From: Candidatus Nitrospira kreftii
GTDB taxonomy: Bacteria; Nitrospirota; Nitrospiria; Nitrospirales; Nitrospiraceae
Reading direction: 5' to 3'
NCBI GenBank assembly: GCA_014058405.1
Contig: CP047423.1
Span: 2,774,501-2,838,500 of the forward strand
Length of the DNA stretch: 64,000 bases
Shown here: positions 1-8,250 of the stretch, in pieces
Layout of the letters: each line of letters opens with the position of its first letter
Position numbering within the stretch: position 1 is the stretch's first letter
Notes under the pieces: model-generated
Database searches by the model: none
What the model saw: only the letters and a program-made list of their open reading frames with translations
What the model was told of the DNA's origin: nothing
Translations under genes and position numbers: made by a program

Positions 1-2
1 CC

Positions 3-119
3 GATGGTATCGTGGAGATGAAAATTCGGAGAGACGGAACCAAGTCGCGCATCGCCCCGGGGAATCTGGTTGCCCACATCAGGACACTTTGCTCTGAAAC
101 GGATCAGTCCGACGCGTAA
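3..119 (+). CDS. proS: C-terminal end of probable prolyl-tRNA synthetase (partial)
   Basis: The window opens inside a reading frame that stops with TAA at 117-119, leaving 38 residues. The tail reads DGIVEMKIRRDGTKSRIA and then NLVAHIRTL. It aligns by eye with the extreme C-terminus of bacterial-type ProRS (E. coli pattern: D-x-x-E-x-K-x-R-R-x-G, then a short helix ending I-x-x-L), which is the end of the anticodon-binding domain. The enzyme charges tRNA-Pro in the cytoplasm. Only this tail is visible, so the identity is an inference from a short match; another class II synthetase with the same C-terminal fold is possible. Confidence 0.5.
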   Translation, partial: DGIVEMKIRRDGTKSRIAPGNLVAHIRTLCSETDQSDA

Positions 120-330
120 CTCAGCCCTCAGCACTCTCGCTTCCCTCCTGCCTCACCGATCTTTGATCTCCTCGATAGAAAGTGTCTTTTCCTTGCCTTC
201 CCTTTTCTTTGGGCTAGACTGAAATTCGACTCGCAGCTCTATAACCTAAACCTTTTCGCGACTCGGCACCTACGGATCCAGCGTACAACCAGATCCTTTC
301 ACGTCTCGACGGCAGAGAAAGCAGAATCGG

Positions 331-2649
331 ATGCAAGCCAAGCCCGTAACTCCAAACGTCCAGGAACTGCAGCAAAAGGTCGAGCATGCGGAGCATATCA
401 AACGCATTACCACGCAGATCCATGCCGCAAGCAATCTCGATCAGATCCTGCTCGATCTGCACAAGGACATCCTCAGTTTGTTCGATGCGCAAGATTTGAC
501 ACTCTTCGCGTTCGACGCAGAGAAGAAAGAGATCTTCTCCAAGGTTCCGCACATCGACGGCGTAGAAGAAGTCCGTATTTCCATTACCGAACAAAGTCTG
601 GCCGGCTTCTGCGCCAAGTATCTGCGCCCCGTGAACATCGCCGACGTCTACAATATCGCGGAGCTCCAAGCCACTCACCCGTCTCTGATTCATGATACTT
701 CCTACGATAAGCGGACCGGGTTCAAGACCAAGCAAGTGCTCACATACCCGATCGTCGCTGACAACAAGTACTTGATGGGAGTGCTCCAACTTCTCAACAA
801 GAAAAGCGGGAGTCGCTTTACCCGAAAAGATGAAGAAGCAGTTGATGAAATTGCAAAAGCGCTTGGGATTGCGTTCTTCAACCTTCGAAAGATATCCAAA
901 AAAACTCCAACCAAGTTTGACCTTCTGGTCAGCAATAGCCGTATCACTCAAAATGAGCTCGACCAAGCCATCGCCGACTCCCGAAAAGGGATGAGCGATC
1001 TCGAAAGCATCCTGATCGAAAAATACAAGGTTCCAAAGATCGATATCGGCAAATCGCTCGCCCAGTTCCATAAATGTCCATATATCGAGTACAGCGAACG
1101 TACCATCGTCGATGTAGAGTTATTGAAGAATCTGAATGTCGACTATCTGAAAAAAAACCATTGGATGCCGCTCAAGCGCGATCGCACGGCTATCGAGATT
1201 CTAACCGACGACCCGGGCGACCTTGACCGGGTTCAAGATATCAAACGAACATTCCCCGGCCTCAATATCCGCTTCGCCGTCAGCCTCCGCCGGGACATCT
1301 CACAGTTTCTCGGCTCAGCAACCGGACAAAGCGACGTCGGAGGACGCAAACTTGACGAAAACGTGTCCGATATTCTCGGCGAACTCGTCACCGAAGCCCA
1401 AGCAGAGGCCATGGAGGACTCTTCCGGGGGCGGTGGACTAGATGAAAACGACAGTGCGATCGTCCGTCTGGCCAATCAAATCATTGCCGATGCCTACCGT
1501 CAAAATGCGTCGGACATCCACATCGAGCCCTATGGAGAAAAGCGTGAAACGCTGGTGCGCTTCCGAGTCGACGGGGAATGCTTTGAATATATGAAGATTC
1601 CCCAGAGTTACCGCCGTGCGATCGTTTCTCGACTCAAGATCATGGCCAGCTTGGACATTGCCGAACGCCGCAAACCCCAGGACGGGAAAATCAAGTTCAA
1701 GCTAACGGAATCGAAGGAAATTGAACTCCGCGTCGCGACACTTCCCACTGCTGGGTACAACGAAGACGTGGTCATGCGTATTCTCGCCGCGAGTGAACCG
1801 CTACCTCTTGATAAGATGGGGTTCTCTGACCGGAACCTTAAGGTGTTAAAAGAGATATCCGAACGGCCATATGGCATCATTCTGTGTGTCGGTCCGACCG
1901 GGTCAGGAAAAACGACGACCCTTCACTCGGTGCTCGGCAACATCAATACGCCGGATATCAAGATATGGACTGCCGAAGATCCCGTCGAAATTACGCAATA
2001 TGGTCTTCGCCAAGTGCAGGTCCAGCCGAAGATCGGCCTCACATTTGCCACAGCCATGCGCGCATTTCTTCGCGCCGACCCTGATGTCATCATGGTGGGA
2101 GAAATGCGAGATAAGGAAACGGCGGACACGGGTATCGAAGCGTCGCTGACCGGCCACCTGGTCTTGAGTACGTTGCACACGAACAGTGCGGTTGAAACAG
2201 TCACCCGTCTCCTCGACATGGGCTGCGATCCATTCAGTTTTGCCGATGCCATGCTGGGCGTCCTTGCACAGCGGTTGGCTCGTAGGATCTGCAAGGAATG
2301 CAAAGAACAATATATTGGAAGCAAAGAAGAGTATGAAGAAATCCGATTAGGCTACAACCCTGAATATTGGGACAAGCTCGACATCAAGCAAGACAATACG
2401 TTCCGGCTTTGGCGCGGGAAAGGCTGCGAGACATGCAATCGATCCGGCTTCAAGGGACGAGTAGCTTTACACGAACTTCTGTTGGGCACGGACCAAATGA
2501 AGCGAATGGTGCAACAGAAAGCACGCACGGAAGACATGCTCAAAACCGCACTTGAGGAGGGGATGACAACACTCGTTCAAGACGGCATTCACAAAGTCTT
2601 GCAAGGCCATACCACATTCAAAGAAGTCAAAGCCGTCGCGATCAAATAG
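331..2649 (+). CDS. pilB: GAF-domain type IV pilus / type II secretion assembly ATPase (PilB/GspE family)
   Basis: This 772-residue cytoplasmic hexameric ATPase would power pilus or pseudopilus assembly. An N-terminal GAF-type sensor domain (about residues 20-175) precedes the usual T2SSE N-terminal region (about 215-340) and the ATPase core (about 375-760). The Walker A GPTGSGKTTT lies near residue 520, the Asp box and Walker B DPDVIMVGEMRD near 583, and the His box STLHTNSA near 612. Two CxxC pairs (CKECKEQ near 653, CETCNRSG near 698) form the zinc-binding tetracysteine typical of GspE/PilB. Family members are usually about 560-580 residues, so the GAF domain accounts for the extra length. 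It is followed convergently by two PilZ genes, which fits c-di-GMP control of pili. PilB versus GspE cannot be decided here because no other pilus genes are visible. Confidence 0.9.
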   Translation: MQAKPVTPNVQELQQKVEHAEHIKRITTQIHAASNLDQILLDLHKDILSLFDAQDLTLFAFDAEKKEIFSKVPHIDGVEEVRISITEQSLAGFCAKYLRPVNIADVYNIAELQATHPSLIHDTSYDKRTGFKTKQVLTYPIVADNKYLMGVLQLLNKKSGSRFTRKDEEAVDEIAKALGIAFFNLRKISKKTPTKFDLLVSNSRITQNELDQAIADSRKGMSDLESILIEKYKVPKIDIGKSLAQFHKCPYIEYSERTIVDVELLKNLNVDYLKKNHWMPLKRDRTAIEILTDDPGDLDRVQDIKRTFPGLNIRFAVSLRRDISQFLGSATGQSDVGGRKLDENVSDILGELVTEAQAEAMEDSSGGGGLDENDSAIVRLANQIIADAYRQNASDIHIEPYGEKRETLVRFRVDGECFEYMKIPQSYRRAIVSRLKIMASLDIAERRKPQDGKIKFKLTESKEIELRVATLPTAGYNEDVVMRILAASEPLPLDKMGFSDRNLKVLKEISERPYGIILCVGPTGSGKTTTLHSVLGNINTPDIKIWTAEDPVEITQYGLRQVQVQPKIGLTFATAMRAFLRADPDVIMVGEMRDKETADTGIEASLTGHLVLSTLHTNSAVETVTRLLDMGCDPFSFADAMLGVLAQRLARRICKECKEQYIGSKEEYEEIRLGYNPEYWDKLDIKQDNTFRLWRGKGCETCNRSGFKGRVALHELLLGTDQMKRMVQQKARTEDMLKTALEEGMTTLVQDGIHKVLQGHTTFKEVKAVAIK

Positions 2650-2858
2650 CCATTGACTCGTCCGATTGCCATCTCGATCTCGTGAAACAGGCCTGCTCAC
2701 TTCTCGCCCAGCACCCTGTCCAATGCTGTCCCACTGAGCATGAGGAAGGCTCTGAACGACGAACTCCATTGGACTATGTTTGGGCAAGCGAGCGTAGATC
2801 GCTCAATCCCGTTGGTGCGATCGAGAATATCAGGGGATCAGCATGTGGCCTGATAGCG

Positions 2859-3257
2859 TTAGGCTGCGACCATTGGTCCCGACTTGGACTGGCGAGTCAT
2901 AAAGCTCTGGATATGGTTGTTGTCGCTCGCAGATAAGGTCTCAAATTCTACGCCATACGTGTGTTCTTTGCCCCACCTGACGGTGGCGGCTTCGATAACC
3001 ATTGATCCCGCCTGATGAGGCAATCGCAATCTCATCGCGATTCGGTCTCCAGGCGTGATCACCGCTTCTGTCATGACACGAGCACCTTTTGTAGACACGT
3101 CGTAGACAATCCCCAACCCCTGCTCGACCGTTCCCTTCCTGATCCAGCCTACACGTGCCAGCGAACAGGGAAATGGAGCCGAGACACGTACACGCGGATA
3201 CTTGCGCAATTGTGGGGTACTTGGTTCACTGCCGGTCAGGAAGCTTAGATCATCCAT
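2859..3257 (-). CDS. PilZ-domain protein (second gene of PilZ pair)
   Basis: This is a 132-residue cytoplasmic protein made almost entirely of one PilZ domain, the c-di-GMP-binding fold. The motif residues are visible: an RKYPRVR segment near residue 18 supplies the arginine cluster, and YDVSTKGARV near residue 52 gives the D-x-S-x-x-G signature. The C-terminal half has the expected strands (RIAMRLRLP, VRWG, YGVEF). It starts 5 bases after the stop of the upstream PilZ gene and is about 30% identical to it by eye, so the two form an operon and are probably an old tandem duplication. It converges on the PilB-like ATPase. A role in pilus or motility control is inferred from context only. Confidence 0.85.
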   Translation of the reverse strand: MDDLSFLTGSEPSTPQLRKYPRVRVSAPFPCSLARVGWIRKGTVEQGLGIVYDVSTKGARVMTEAVITPGDRIAMRLRLPHQAGSMVIEAATVRWGKEHTYGVEFETLSASDNNHIQSFMTRQSKSGPMVAA

Positions 3258-3262
3258 ATTGT

Positions 3263-3649
3263 TTACTCTTTCTCCATATCTGAGACATTCATATACTCAA
3301 CCAACTGCCTCAGGGACGATTGCGAAAGTGCTCTGAAGGCAAGCCCATGGAACTGATAATTTGTCCAGCACACGGTGGCCACCGCCACTTCAGTGGGAAG
3401 AGTACCCTTGGTCAGTCGGAGTTTGAGAGAAACCTGGTCTCCCGGCTTGATGAGCGCGTCGGTGCTCACGCATACGCCGTGTAGCGACAGGTCATAGACC
3501 AGACCAACGTCATCAATCGGCTTTTGAAACCACCAGCGAGGTGTTAAAGAAGAAACTGAACAGCTGAAAGGTATGGGAATGCGCACCCGGGAGTATCGCC
3601 GAACTTTGTGACGGACCAGCTCCGCCTGGTGAATCGTCTGCATGCCCAT
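3263..3649 (-). CDS. PilZ-domain protein (first gene of PilZ pair)
   Basis: This 128-residue single-domain PilZ protein has the arginine motif VRRYSRVR near residue 15 and YDLSLHGVCV near residue 56 (D-x-S-x-x-G), followed by GDQVSLKLRL and CWTNYQFHGLAF strands. It is expected to bind c-di-GMP and act on a partner protein. The start codon at 3649 sits on the edge of a 15-base-pair inverted repeat that contains the Shine-Dalgarno-like GAGG. A second in-frame ATG two codons later (3643) has better spacing to that GAGG and could be the true start. The gene lies 58 bases downstream of the helicase on the same strand, so read-through is possible. Confidence 0.85.
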   Translation of the reverse strand: MGMQTIHQAELVRHKVRRYSRVRIPIPFSCSVSSLTPRWWFQKPIDDVGLVYDLSLHGVCVSTDALIKPGDQVSLKLRLTKGTLPTEVAVATVCWTNYQFHGLAFRALSQSSLRQLVEYMNVSDMEKE

Positions 3650-3686
3650 TTACCTCGTGAGACATACTGTATCTCACGAGGTAAAT
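3648..3686 (-). promoter_or_regulatory. 15-bp inverted repeat occluding the PilZ start region
   Basis: A perfect inverted repeat spans 3648-3662 and 3672-3686 with a 9-base loop. On the minus strand, the 3' arm of the RNA hairpin contains ACGAGG and ends at the AUG of the first PilZ gene, so the ribosome-binding site would be paired. No U-tract follows in the gene direction, so it does not look like a terminator of the upstream helicase; on the plus strand only four T residues follow and no gene needs terminating. Translational control (thermosensor-like, or opened by a protein or helicase) is an inference. The repeat itself is directly seen. Confidence 0.6.
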
Positions 3687-3707
3687 TTTGCGAACTATTT
3701 TCGAACT

Positions 3708-4994
3708 TTACGGACGTATGGTTGCTGAAGCATTGCGTGTGGATGGTTCAGCATGCGCGCCTCGTGAGTTCGGACGACGAAAACGTCCGGAGTTTTTCGC
3801 CTGGCTGGGCGAGGAACGGTCATTCCGATGGAAGTGGCTGACTTCGGCATGCGCAGCCGACGACGGAACGCTACTCCCAGAAGCGAGCGGAACTGCATGT
3901 CCCAGCAGCCTCTCGATATCCCGAAGCTGCCGTTGGTCTTCGCCGGTCACGAAACTCGTGGCGCGACCGGTCATCTTCATTCGAGCCGTGCGGCCGATGC
4001 GGTGCACGTAATCTTCCGGACAATTAGGGAGATCGAAATTGATCACGTGGCCGATGTTGGCCACATCGATACCTCGGGCGGCAATATCCGTTGCCACCAG
4101 CACACGGAATGACCCGCGTTTAAAACCTTCTAATGCGGCACGCCTCTGCGACAGACTCCGGTCTCCGTGCAACACCGCCACTCGATGGCCGGCATGGCCC
4201 AGCATGCGTCCCAACCGATCGGCCCTGTGCTTCGTTCTGGTAAAGACCAGCGCGGTATCCTTATCGGCTCCTAGGAGAGCCAAGAGAAGATCGGACTTGT
4301 CGGCATGCGATGTATGATGCACCGCTTGAGTCACTCCATCAGCGGTCGTGGCTGATGGTGCCACCATGATGCGAATAGGGTTGTTGACGCTGGCTTGAAC
4401 CAATCGAGCCAGATCCGCCGGCAGTGTGGCCGAAAAGAGCAACGTCTGCCGCTCCTCCGGCAAGGCATCAAGGATCTGATTGATTTGAGGCGCAAATCCC
4501 ATATCCAACATCCGGTCTGCCTCATCCAACACCAAGATCTTTATGGACGACAACATAATCGTGCCGTTCCACATATGATCAAGCAGCCGACCCGGCGTCG
4601 CCACCAGAATGTCCGGTCGCTGCCGCAAGCCTCGCACTTGCGCTTGCATGTCTGCGCCTCCCACGATAACAGTCGCAGAGATGCGCCGACTCCGCCCAAG
4701 TTTCTCAATCGTGGTCAGGGTCTGCAAGGCAAGCTCGCGCGTCGGTGCTAGGATCAACGCTTTCGGCTGCCCTTTCGGTAAGGTGGATAGCCGTTCAATC
4801 ATTGGAATCACAAACGCTGCCGTTTTTCCAGTGCCGGTCTGGGCGCATCCGATCACATCTCGTCCCGCCAGAGCGGGAGGGATGGCCTGTTCTTGAATAG
4901 GAGTTGGGGAAGCAAACCCGGCATCAGCCAGGTCGTGTAAAAGAGCCTCGGATAAACCGAGGGCGTGAAAATTGCGGGGAGCAGACGTATCCAC
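3708..4994 (-). CDS. DEAD-box ATP-dependent RNA helicase (RhlE-like)
   Basis: The 428-residue protein carries the full DEAD-box motif set: Q motif FASPTPIQEQAI, motif I AQTGTGKTAAF, Ia PTRELA, Ib TPGRL, II VLDEADRMLD, III SATLP, V ATDIAARGIDV and VI HRIGRTARM. A short basic C-terminal tail after about residue 370 is typical of the RhlE group. It would unwind RNA duplexes in ribosome assembly, RNA turnover or cold adaptation. The start is GTG at 4994, preceded by AAAGGATAG. A 545-base gene-free stretch lies upstream, and long leaders are common for cold-induced helicases. Its 3' end is followed 58 bases later by the PilZ pair. The subfamily assignment (RhlE versus SrmB/CsdA) is tentative. Confidence 0.93.
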   Translation of the reverse strand: MDTSAPRNFHALGLSEALLHDLADAGFASPTPIQEQAIPPALAGRDVIGCAQTGTGKTAAFVIPMIERLSTLPKGQPKALILAPTRELALQTLTTIEKLGRSRRISATVIVGGADMQAQVRGLRQRPDILVATPGRLLDHMWNGTIMLSSIKILVLDEADRMLDMGFAPQINQILDALPEERQTLLFSATLPADLARLVQASVNNPIRIMVAPSATTADGVTQAVHHTSHADKSDLLLALLGADKDTALVFTRTKHRADRLGRMLGHAGHRVAVLHGDRSLSQRRAALEGFKRGSFRVLVATDIAARGIDVANIGHVINFDLPNCPEDYVHRIGRTARMKMTGRATSFVTGEDQRQLRDIERLLGHAVPLASGSSVPSSAAHAEVSHFHRNDRSSPSQAKNSGRFRRPNSRGAHAEPSTRNASATIRP

Positions 4995-5540
4995 TAAACT
5001 ATCCTTTCAGTTTGATCGCATTATGACGGGATCAGAGAACCTGAGGGGAGAAACAACCGGGCTGGGTGTAGCTCCAAACTGGACCTGGTCGCGATGCGAT
5101 CGCGAAGTCCGTTATGGTTAAGCACTTCCTCGTCGGACTACCACGAGTGAAATGCAGTGTTACCATACAGCATAGCCCTCCCCACGTCAACCAGTTCTCC
5201 CATGGATAGGAGCGAGCCGGCAATTGACAGACCGTACGCCTTGTCGCCTGTCCCACACAATCATAAGCCATGTGGCGAGGATTGACTCCTTCGAAAATTA
5301 CATGTTAAAGTAAGTTTCTTTGCATTCTGTTGTTCTCTCCGTGCACTCCTCGTACTCACTCACAGTATTGACGCGATAGTCTGTGTAATACCATCAATCT
5401 GATTCCCCCTCCGCCTGCATGGCAGAGGCTGGCTTCCTGATCCCTTGGCCAGTCTCTCAGTGGAGCTGAACCAGAGCTATTGAGTTTCTCTGTCAGGCAA
5501 TCACTGACTTGAGCTTTGTGTTTGTACAGAAGGGCGCCCT
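4995..5540. other. Gene-free region upstream of the helicase
   Basis: About 545 bases separate the helicase start (minus strand) from the next small plus-strand ORF, so this is a divergent intergenic region. I found no convincing coding frame. A minus-strand frame at 5032-5271 has no family-like features and an odd Cys/Trp-rich composition, so I reject it. The region probably holds the helicase leader and the promoter for the 5541-6245 cluster. No clear sigma-70 pair with proper spacing was seen. Confidence 0.4.
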
Positions 5541-5828
5541 ATGAATCTCGCTTCGGTTTGGAAAAGTCGTAAAGCAGGAAAGAAAAAGTCCGTCCATAAG
5601 CCGAAAATCCCCTGGCAACTTCTAGGGTTAACTGATCCCAATTCGGTCGACAATACATCCTCGATTGACGTCATCAGACGCGAAGTCGCTTCGTTGGCAA
5701 GACATAGCTTTGGAGAGGATACTCGCTTGCGTTCCGCGACCAAGGCAAGCAAATCATCAGACGTGAGGAAGAAATCAATCAGTACCAGGCGCCGTGCAGA
5801 TACCAACCAGACAGAGGACAGCAACTAA
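5541..5828 (+). CDS. Small basic hypothetical protein
   Basis: This 95-residue protein is Lys/Arg/Ser-rich. It opens with MNLASVWKSRKAGKKKS and ends in a polar basic tail with several K/R pairs. There is no signal peptide, membrane segment or recognised domain. It lies 5 bases upstream of another small ORF and then an RRM protein, and the tight packing suggests one transcript. A basic protein beside an RNA-binding protein could itself bind nucleic acid, but that is only a guess. I do not recognise it. Confidence 0.35.
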   Translation: MNLASVWKSRKAGKKKSVHKPKIPWQLLGLTDPNSVDNTSSIDVIRREVASLARHSFGEDTRLRSATKASKSSDVRKKSISTRRRADTNQTEDSN

Positions 5829-5833
5829 GCGAT

Positions 5834-5989
5834 ATGTCCTCTAAACGACCTCTCAGTGCGGCCATATTGCCGTACATCACAGAAGTGATTGGTTCCCTCC
5901 TCTATAGCTACATCGAACCGCGAGACGAACATGAGATCTTCTCGACAGAGATGCTCTCACGAACCAACATGATACGTGGTCATGGGTAA
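5834..5989 (+). CDS. Small hypothetical ORF overlapping the RRM gene start
   Basis: The 51-codon frame starts 5 bases after the previous stop and ends with TAA at 5987-5989. It overlaps the ATG (5982) of the RRM gene in a different frame, the arrangement expected for translational coupling. The product (MSSKRPLSAAILPYI...) has one short hydrophobic patch and an acidic middle. No Shine-Dalgarno sequence lies at proper distance. Support is positional only, so it may be non-coding leader of the RRM gene. Confidence 0.3.
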   Translation: MSSKRPLSAAILPYITEVIGSLLYSYIEPRDEHEIFSTEMLSRTNMIRGHG

Positions 5990-6245
5990 CTGTATCGTGT
6001 ATGTCGGCGGCCTCGCGGAAGCGACTACCGATTGTCAACTCCGCAACCTATTCGGAACCTATGGCGCCGTCGTTCGCGTCCATCTCGTCCGATACAAACA
6101 CAGCGGAAAATCAGCCGGCTATGGCTTTGTGGAAATGGGCTCAGATGAGCAAGCGCGCCATGCCGTCCGTGCTCTAGAAGGCGCATCGTTCGCAGCCAAT
6201 TGTTTGCGACTCTACGTCACGCCCCACCTATCCATTCATTCATAA
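5982..6245 (+). CDS. RRM-domain RNA-binding protein
   Basis: The 87-residue protein is a single RNA recognition motif of the short bacterial RRM type (like cyanobacterial Rbp proteins). RNP2 is CIVYVGGL near the N-terminus and RNP1 is SAGYGFVEM near residue 47, with a conserved alanine-rich helix (QARHAVRALEG) after it. It should bind single-stranded RNA, and bacterial members are often cold- or stress-responsive. Family alignment favours the ATG at 5982, giving MGNCIVYVGGL; an in-frame GTG at 5976 is an alternative. It lacks the glycine-rich tail found in the second RRM protein of this window (63359-63700). Confidence 0.85.
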   Translation: MGNCIVYVGGLAEATTDCQLRNLFGTYGAVVRVHLVRYKHSGKSAGYGFVEMGSDEQARHAVRALEGASFAANCLRLYVTPHLSIHS

Positions 6246-6371
6246 GCACTGCTCACCCTACGAGAAGAACGCCGTTATATGTTGCGCCAACGGAGATCCG
6301 CTTCTGGCATTTCCGGATGAATCATACCAGTTGATCAGCTTACAGAACTTAAATAAGGCCGTCTCCCATGT

Positions 6372-6767
6372 CTACTTTTTGCAAATTTCGACTGTCGCCT
6401 CTATCTGGCCATCTCTTGGACTGACCATCAACAACATCCCCTTGTGCTCCAAGACTCTCTTAAACCGTGTGGCATAACTATCATCATATTGACGTTCCTC
6501 GATTGTGGTCTCGCCGCTTTTGCGATCGTATGAACTCTCGAGGACAAATACATCCACAGTCTGCGTGCCATTCGCGCGCGCTTTGCTCGTCACGCGCCAG
6601 AAACGACTTTCTGAGTCCAGCATCCCATTCGCGGCACCCAGGCCAGCATTGGAACACAGCTTCACACCTTTTGAGACGACTACATACTCACCTCTGTCGA
6701 CAAATTGAGCGAAGCCTGACAAGGGAAATGCAAGAACGATCCCAAGAACCAGTAAGTACCTAGACAT
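6372..6767 (-). CDS. Small exported hypothetical protein
   Basis: The 131-residue precursor has a clear signal peptide, MSRYLLVLGIVLAFPLSGFA, with cleavage expected after FAQ. The mature part carries two cysteines, near the start and at the C-terminus (VEICKK), that could form a disulphide. The start at 6767 is chosen because GAAGGAGG lies just upstream; an in-frame ATG nine codons earlier lacks this. It is the last of three minus-strand small exported-protein genes at 6.3-7.8 kb. The family is not recognised. Confidence 0.6.
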   Translation of the reverse strand: MSRYLLVLGIVLAFPLSGFAQFVDRGEYVVVSKGVKLCSNAGLGAANGMLDSESRFWRVTSKARANGTQTVDVFVLESSYDRKSGETTIEERQYDDSYATRFKRVLEHKGMLLMVSPRDGQIEATVEICKK

Positions 6768-6968
6768 GTGCCCTCCTTCGTCGAGATAGTGCAAAGCTCC
6801 CTATGGGTCGTGCACAAAGGAACCGACACCTTTACACCAGGAATACAGGCCAAGTATGAATAACTGACAGGATCTACTTTTGCTTCAGCAAATCTTTCCG
6901 CATAGCCTGAAATCCGCTCTTCTCCCCTGCAACACATCATTGGCTTTTATGTCCTGCAGCAAGCCGCG

Positions 6969-7340
6969 TTATAACCTCGTCTCTTGAACCGCCTTCTTCC
7001 TAGCCATCTTCTCCTCCGTCAATATCACCGCCCCTGAAACGGCATCGACATAGACCATCATAATCGCTTCTTTAGCAGTCAGGATTTCGACATTACACAC
7101 AGTTTTGTCCCCCCTTTTCTCCAATTCTGCCTTAATGGTCTGCCCTGCAATGCTTCCCAAAGCCGTGGTCACCGCTCCCTCAATCGTAGTCTTGGCCGAA
7201 GTCGCCATGGCGATAACTTCCGCCTCATTAAGTTTCCCTTGGTCAGCAGTCCAGACCATTTCACCTACAATGCCTGCCAGACCAATTACCGTCCCTGCAA
7301 TCAAGATTGCTCGCCATACCGTACAAGTCTTGTTCGTCAT
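6969..7340 (-). CDS. PepSY-like small membrane-anchored protein
   Basis: The 123-residue protein has an N-terminal hydrophobic segment (AILIAGTVIGLAGIVGE) acting as an uncleaved anchor or signal. The rest resembles one PepSY repeat: an EGAVTTALGSIAG helix, then strands ending in MVYVDAVSGAVI, matching the family ending Y-V-D-A-x-[ST]-G-x-[VI]. PepSY proteins are periplasmic and often modulate peptidases or bind peptides. The start at 7340 is set by AAGGAGACAGCC upstream. Its neighbours are two other small exported proteins on the same strand. Confidence 0.6.
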   Translation of the reverse strand: MTNKTCTVWRAILIAGTVIGLAGIVGEMVWTADQGKLNEAEVIAMATSAKTTIEGAVTTALGSIAGQTIKAELEKRGDKTVCNVEILTAKEAIMMVYVDAVSGAVILTEEKMARKKAVQETRL

Positions 7341-7504
7341 GGCTGTCTCCTTCATGCATGGCCTAAGAGGATGCAGGAGCAGGACCACAAGGGCCCATAC
7401 GATCGCACCATTTATTTGCAGAACTCCCTATCCTGCTTCTACTCGTACCTTCACGCGCAACAGTCCGATTTCTTTGGCAGCCAACATGCATATTTACATC
7501 GATC

Positions 7505-7816
7505 TCATTTCTTTGGTATCCACTTACCTTCTTTCGTCGGCTGTCCAATCATCCCCTTTAATGAGTCGACACCTCGTGGCTCCAGCATCCCTGTATTCTT
7601 GGAATCAATCAGCAGCGTGCCCATGGTTGTATCTCCAGACCTCGCAGCCTCCTCGATAGACTGACTATAGGTTAAGTTTGTACGACCCGTATCGTTGGCA
7701 AACTCTCCGCTTGATGGGTAGCCAGGATGCTTGGGCAGCATCGCCGGGTTCGCCATGGCAAGCCCGGTCATTCCGATAAAAACGAGTCCCAGCATGGTAA
7801 TTGTAAAGAGTCTCAT
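7505..7816 (-). CDS. Small exported hypothetical protein
   Basis: The 103-residue precursor has signal peptide MRLFTITMLGLVFIGMTGLA followed by a likely MAN cleavage area. The mature part of about 80 residues is hydrophilic (HPGYPSSGEF, SIEEAARSGDT, LIDSKNTGMLEPRG) with no cysteine and no recognised domain. The start at 7816 is preceded by AAAGGGGGTG. Upstream, at 7985-8070, lies one copy of a repeated element also found near other minus-strand small stress genes, which suggests shared regulation. Confidence 0.6.
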   Translation of the reverse strand: MRLFTITMLGLVFIGMTGLAMANPAMLPKHPGYPSSGEFANDTGRTNLTYSQSIEEAARSGDTTMGTLLIDSKNTGMLEPRGVDSLKGMIGQPTKEGKWIPKK

Positions 7817-7984
7817 GTTGAACACCCCCTTTGTCGAACACACCAAGGTCTCTTCGACAGCAGACGATCCCAATCCGTGACCGGGAGGTCGCCTCTGTCA
7901 GCACGGTGACAGACGGATGTTTTCGAGATCAGTTTATGAGGGCATCCTCACCAGATCGTCGAACATCGTCGGCACTCTGGCATT

Positions 7985-8070
7985 GAAGCGGCGGAGACTG
8001 GGGAATCGATCGCGCAGGGAAGGAACAAGAAGCGCAAGGGATAGGACAGTCAGCATCACTGGAACGTCAG
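7985..8070 (-). repeat. Upstream repeat element, copy A
   Basis: The plus-strand core reads GGCGGAGACTGGGGAATC, then a CGCGCA-GGGAAGGA segment, AAGCGCAAG, ATAGGACAGTC and finally ACGTCAG. Sister copies lie at 22855-22938, 46203-46300 and, partially, at 21760-21800. A diverged, exactly equal-length copy at 43002-43087 shares about 50 of 86 positions with this one by hand alignment. The element sits 169 bases upstream of the exported-protein gene that starts at 7816. No long ORF is conserved between copies, so it looks like regulatory DNA or a small RNA rather than coding sequence. Confidence 0.6.
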
Positions 8071-8189
8071 GGCTTGAACCAGCACACTAACGCTGCTTCC
8101 GTACATCTCATCACGTTCGAGAACGAGCAGCCGAACCACCCCCTCGAACACTCTTACTTCCAGTTTCAGTCTGACATATTCACCTAAAT

Positions 8190-8250
8190 TAGTCAAGTTA
8201 GCATTCCACTAGTCACTCATTGCAACAATCATTAACCTCTTTTAGTTAAT
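8190..8250. promoter_or_regulatory. Composite motif with ATTAAC-N8-GTTAAT palindrome (first copy)
   Basis: Reading rightwards: TAGTCAAGT (8190-8198), CTCATTGC (8216-8223), then ATTAAC-N8-GTTAAT (8231-8250). The same three blocks in the same order and similar spacing occur at 43155-43216, in front of the XRE-type regulator gene. Here the palindrome overlaps the last codons of nhaA, and no plus-strand gene follows. It may therefore act on the minus-strand small genes to the left, or be a relic of a lost regulator gene. Confidence 0.5.

Noticed and set aside
214..1071. Minus-strand 285-codon frame
   Set aside because: It lies antisense to the GAF-PilB gene in its first part, has no family-like motif, and is explained by codon bias on the coding strand.
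2650..2858. Terminator between the pilB-like and PilZ genes
   Set aside because: GAGCG-TAGAT-CGCTC is a 5-bp stem without a T-tract on either side, too weak to call.
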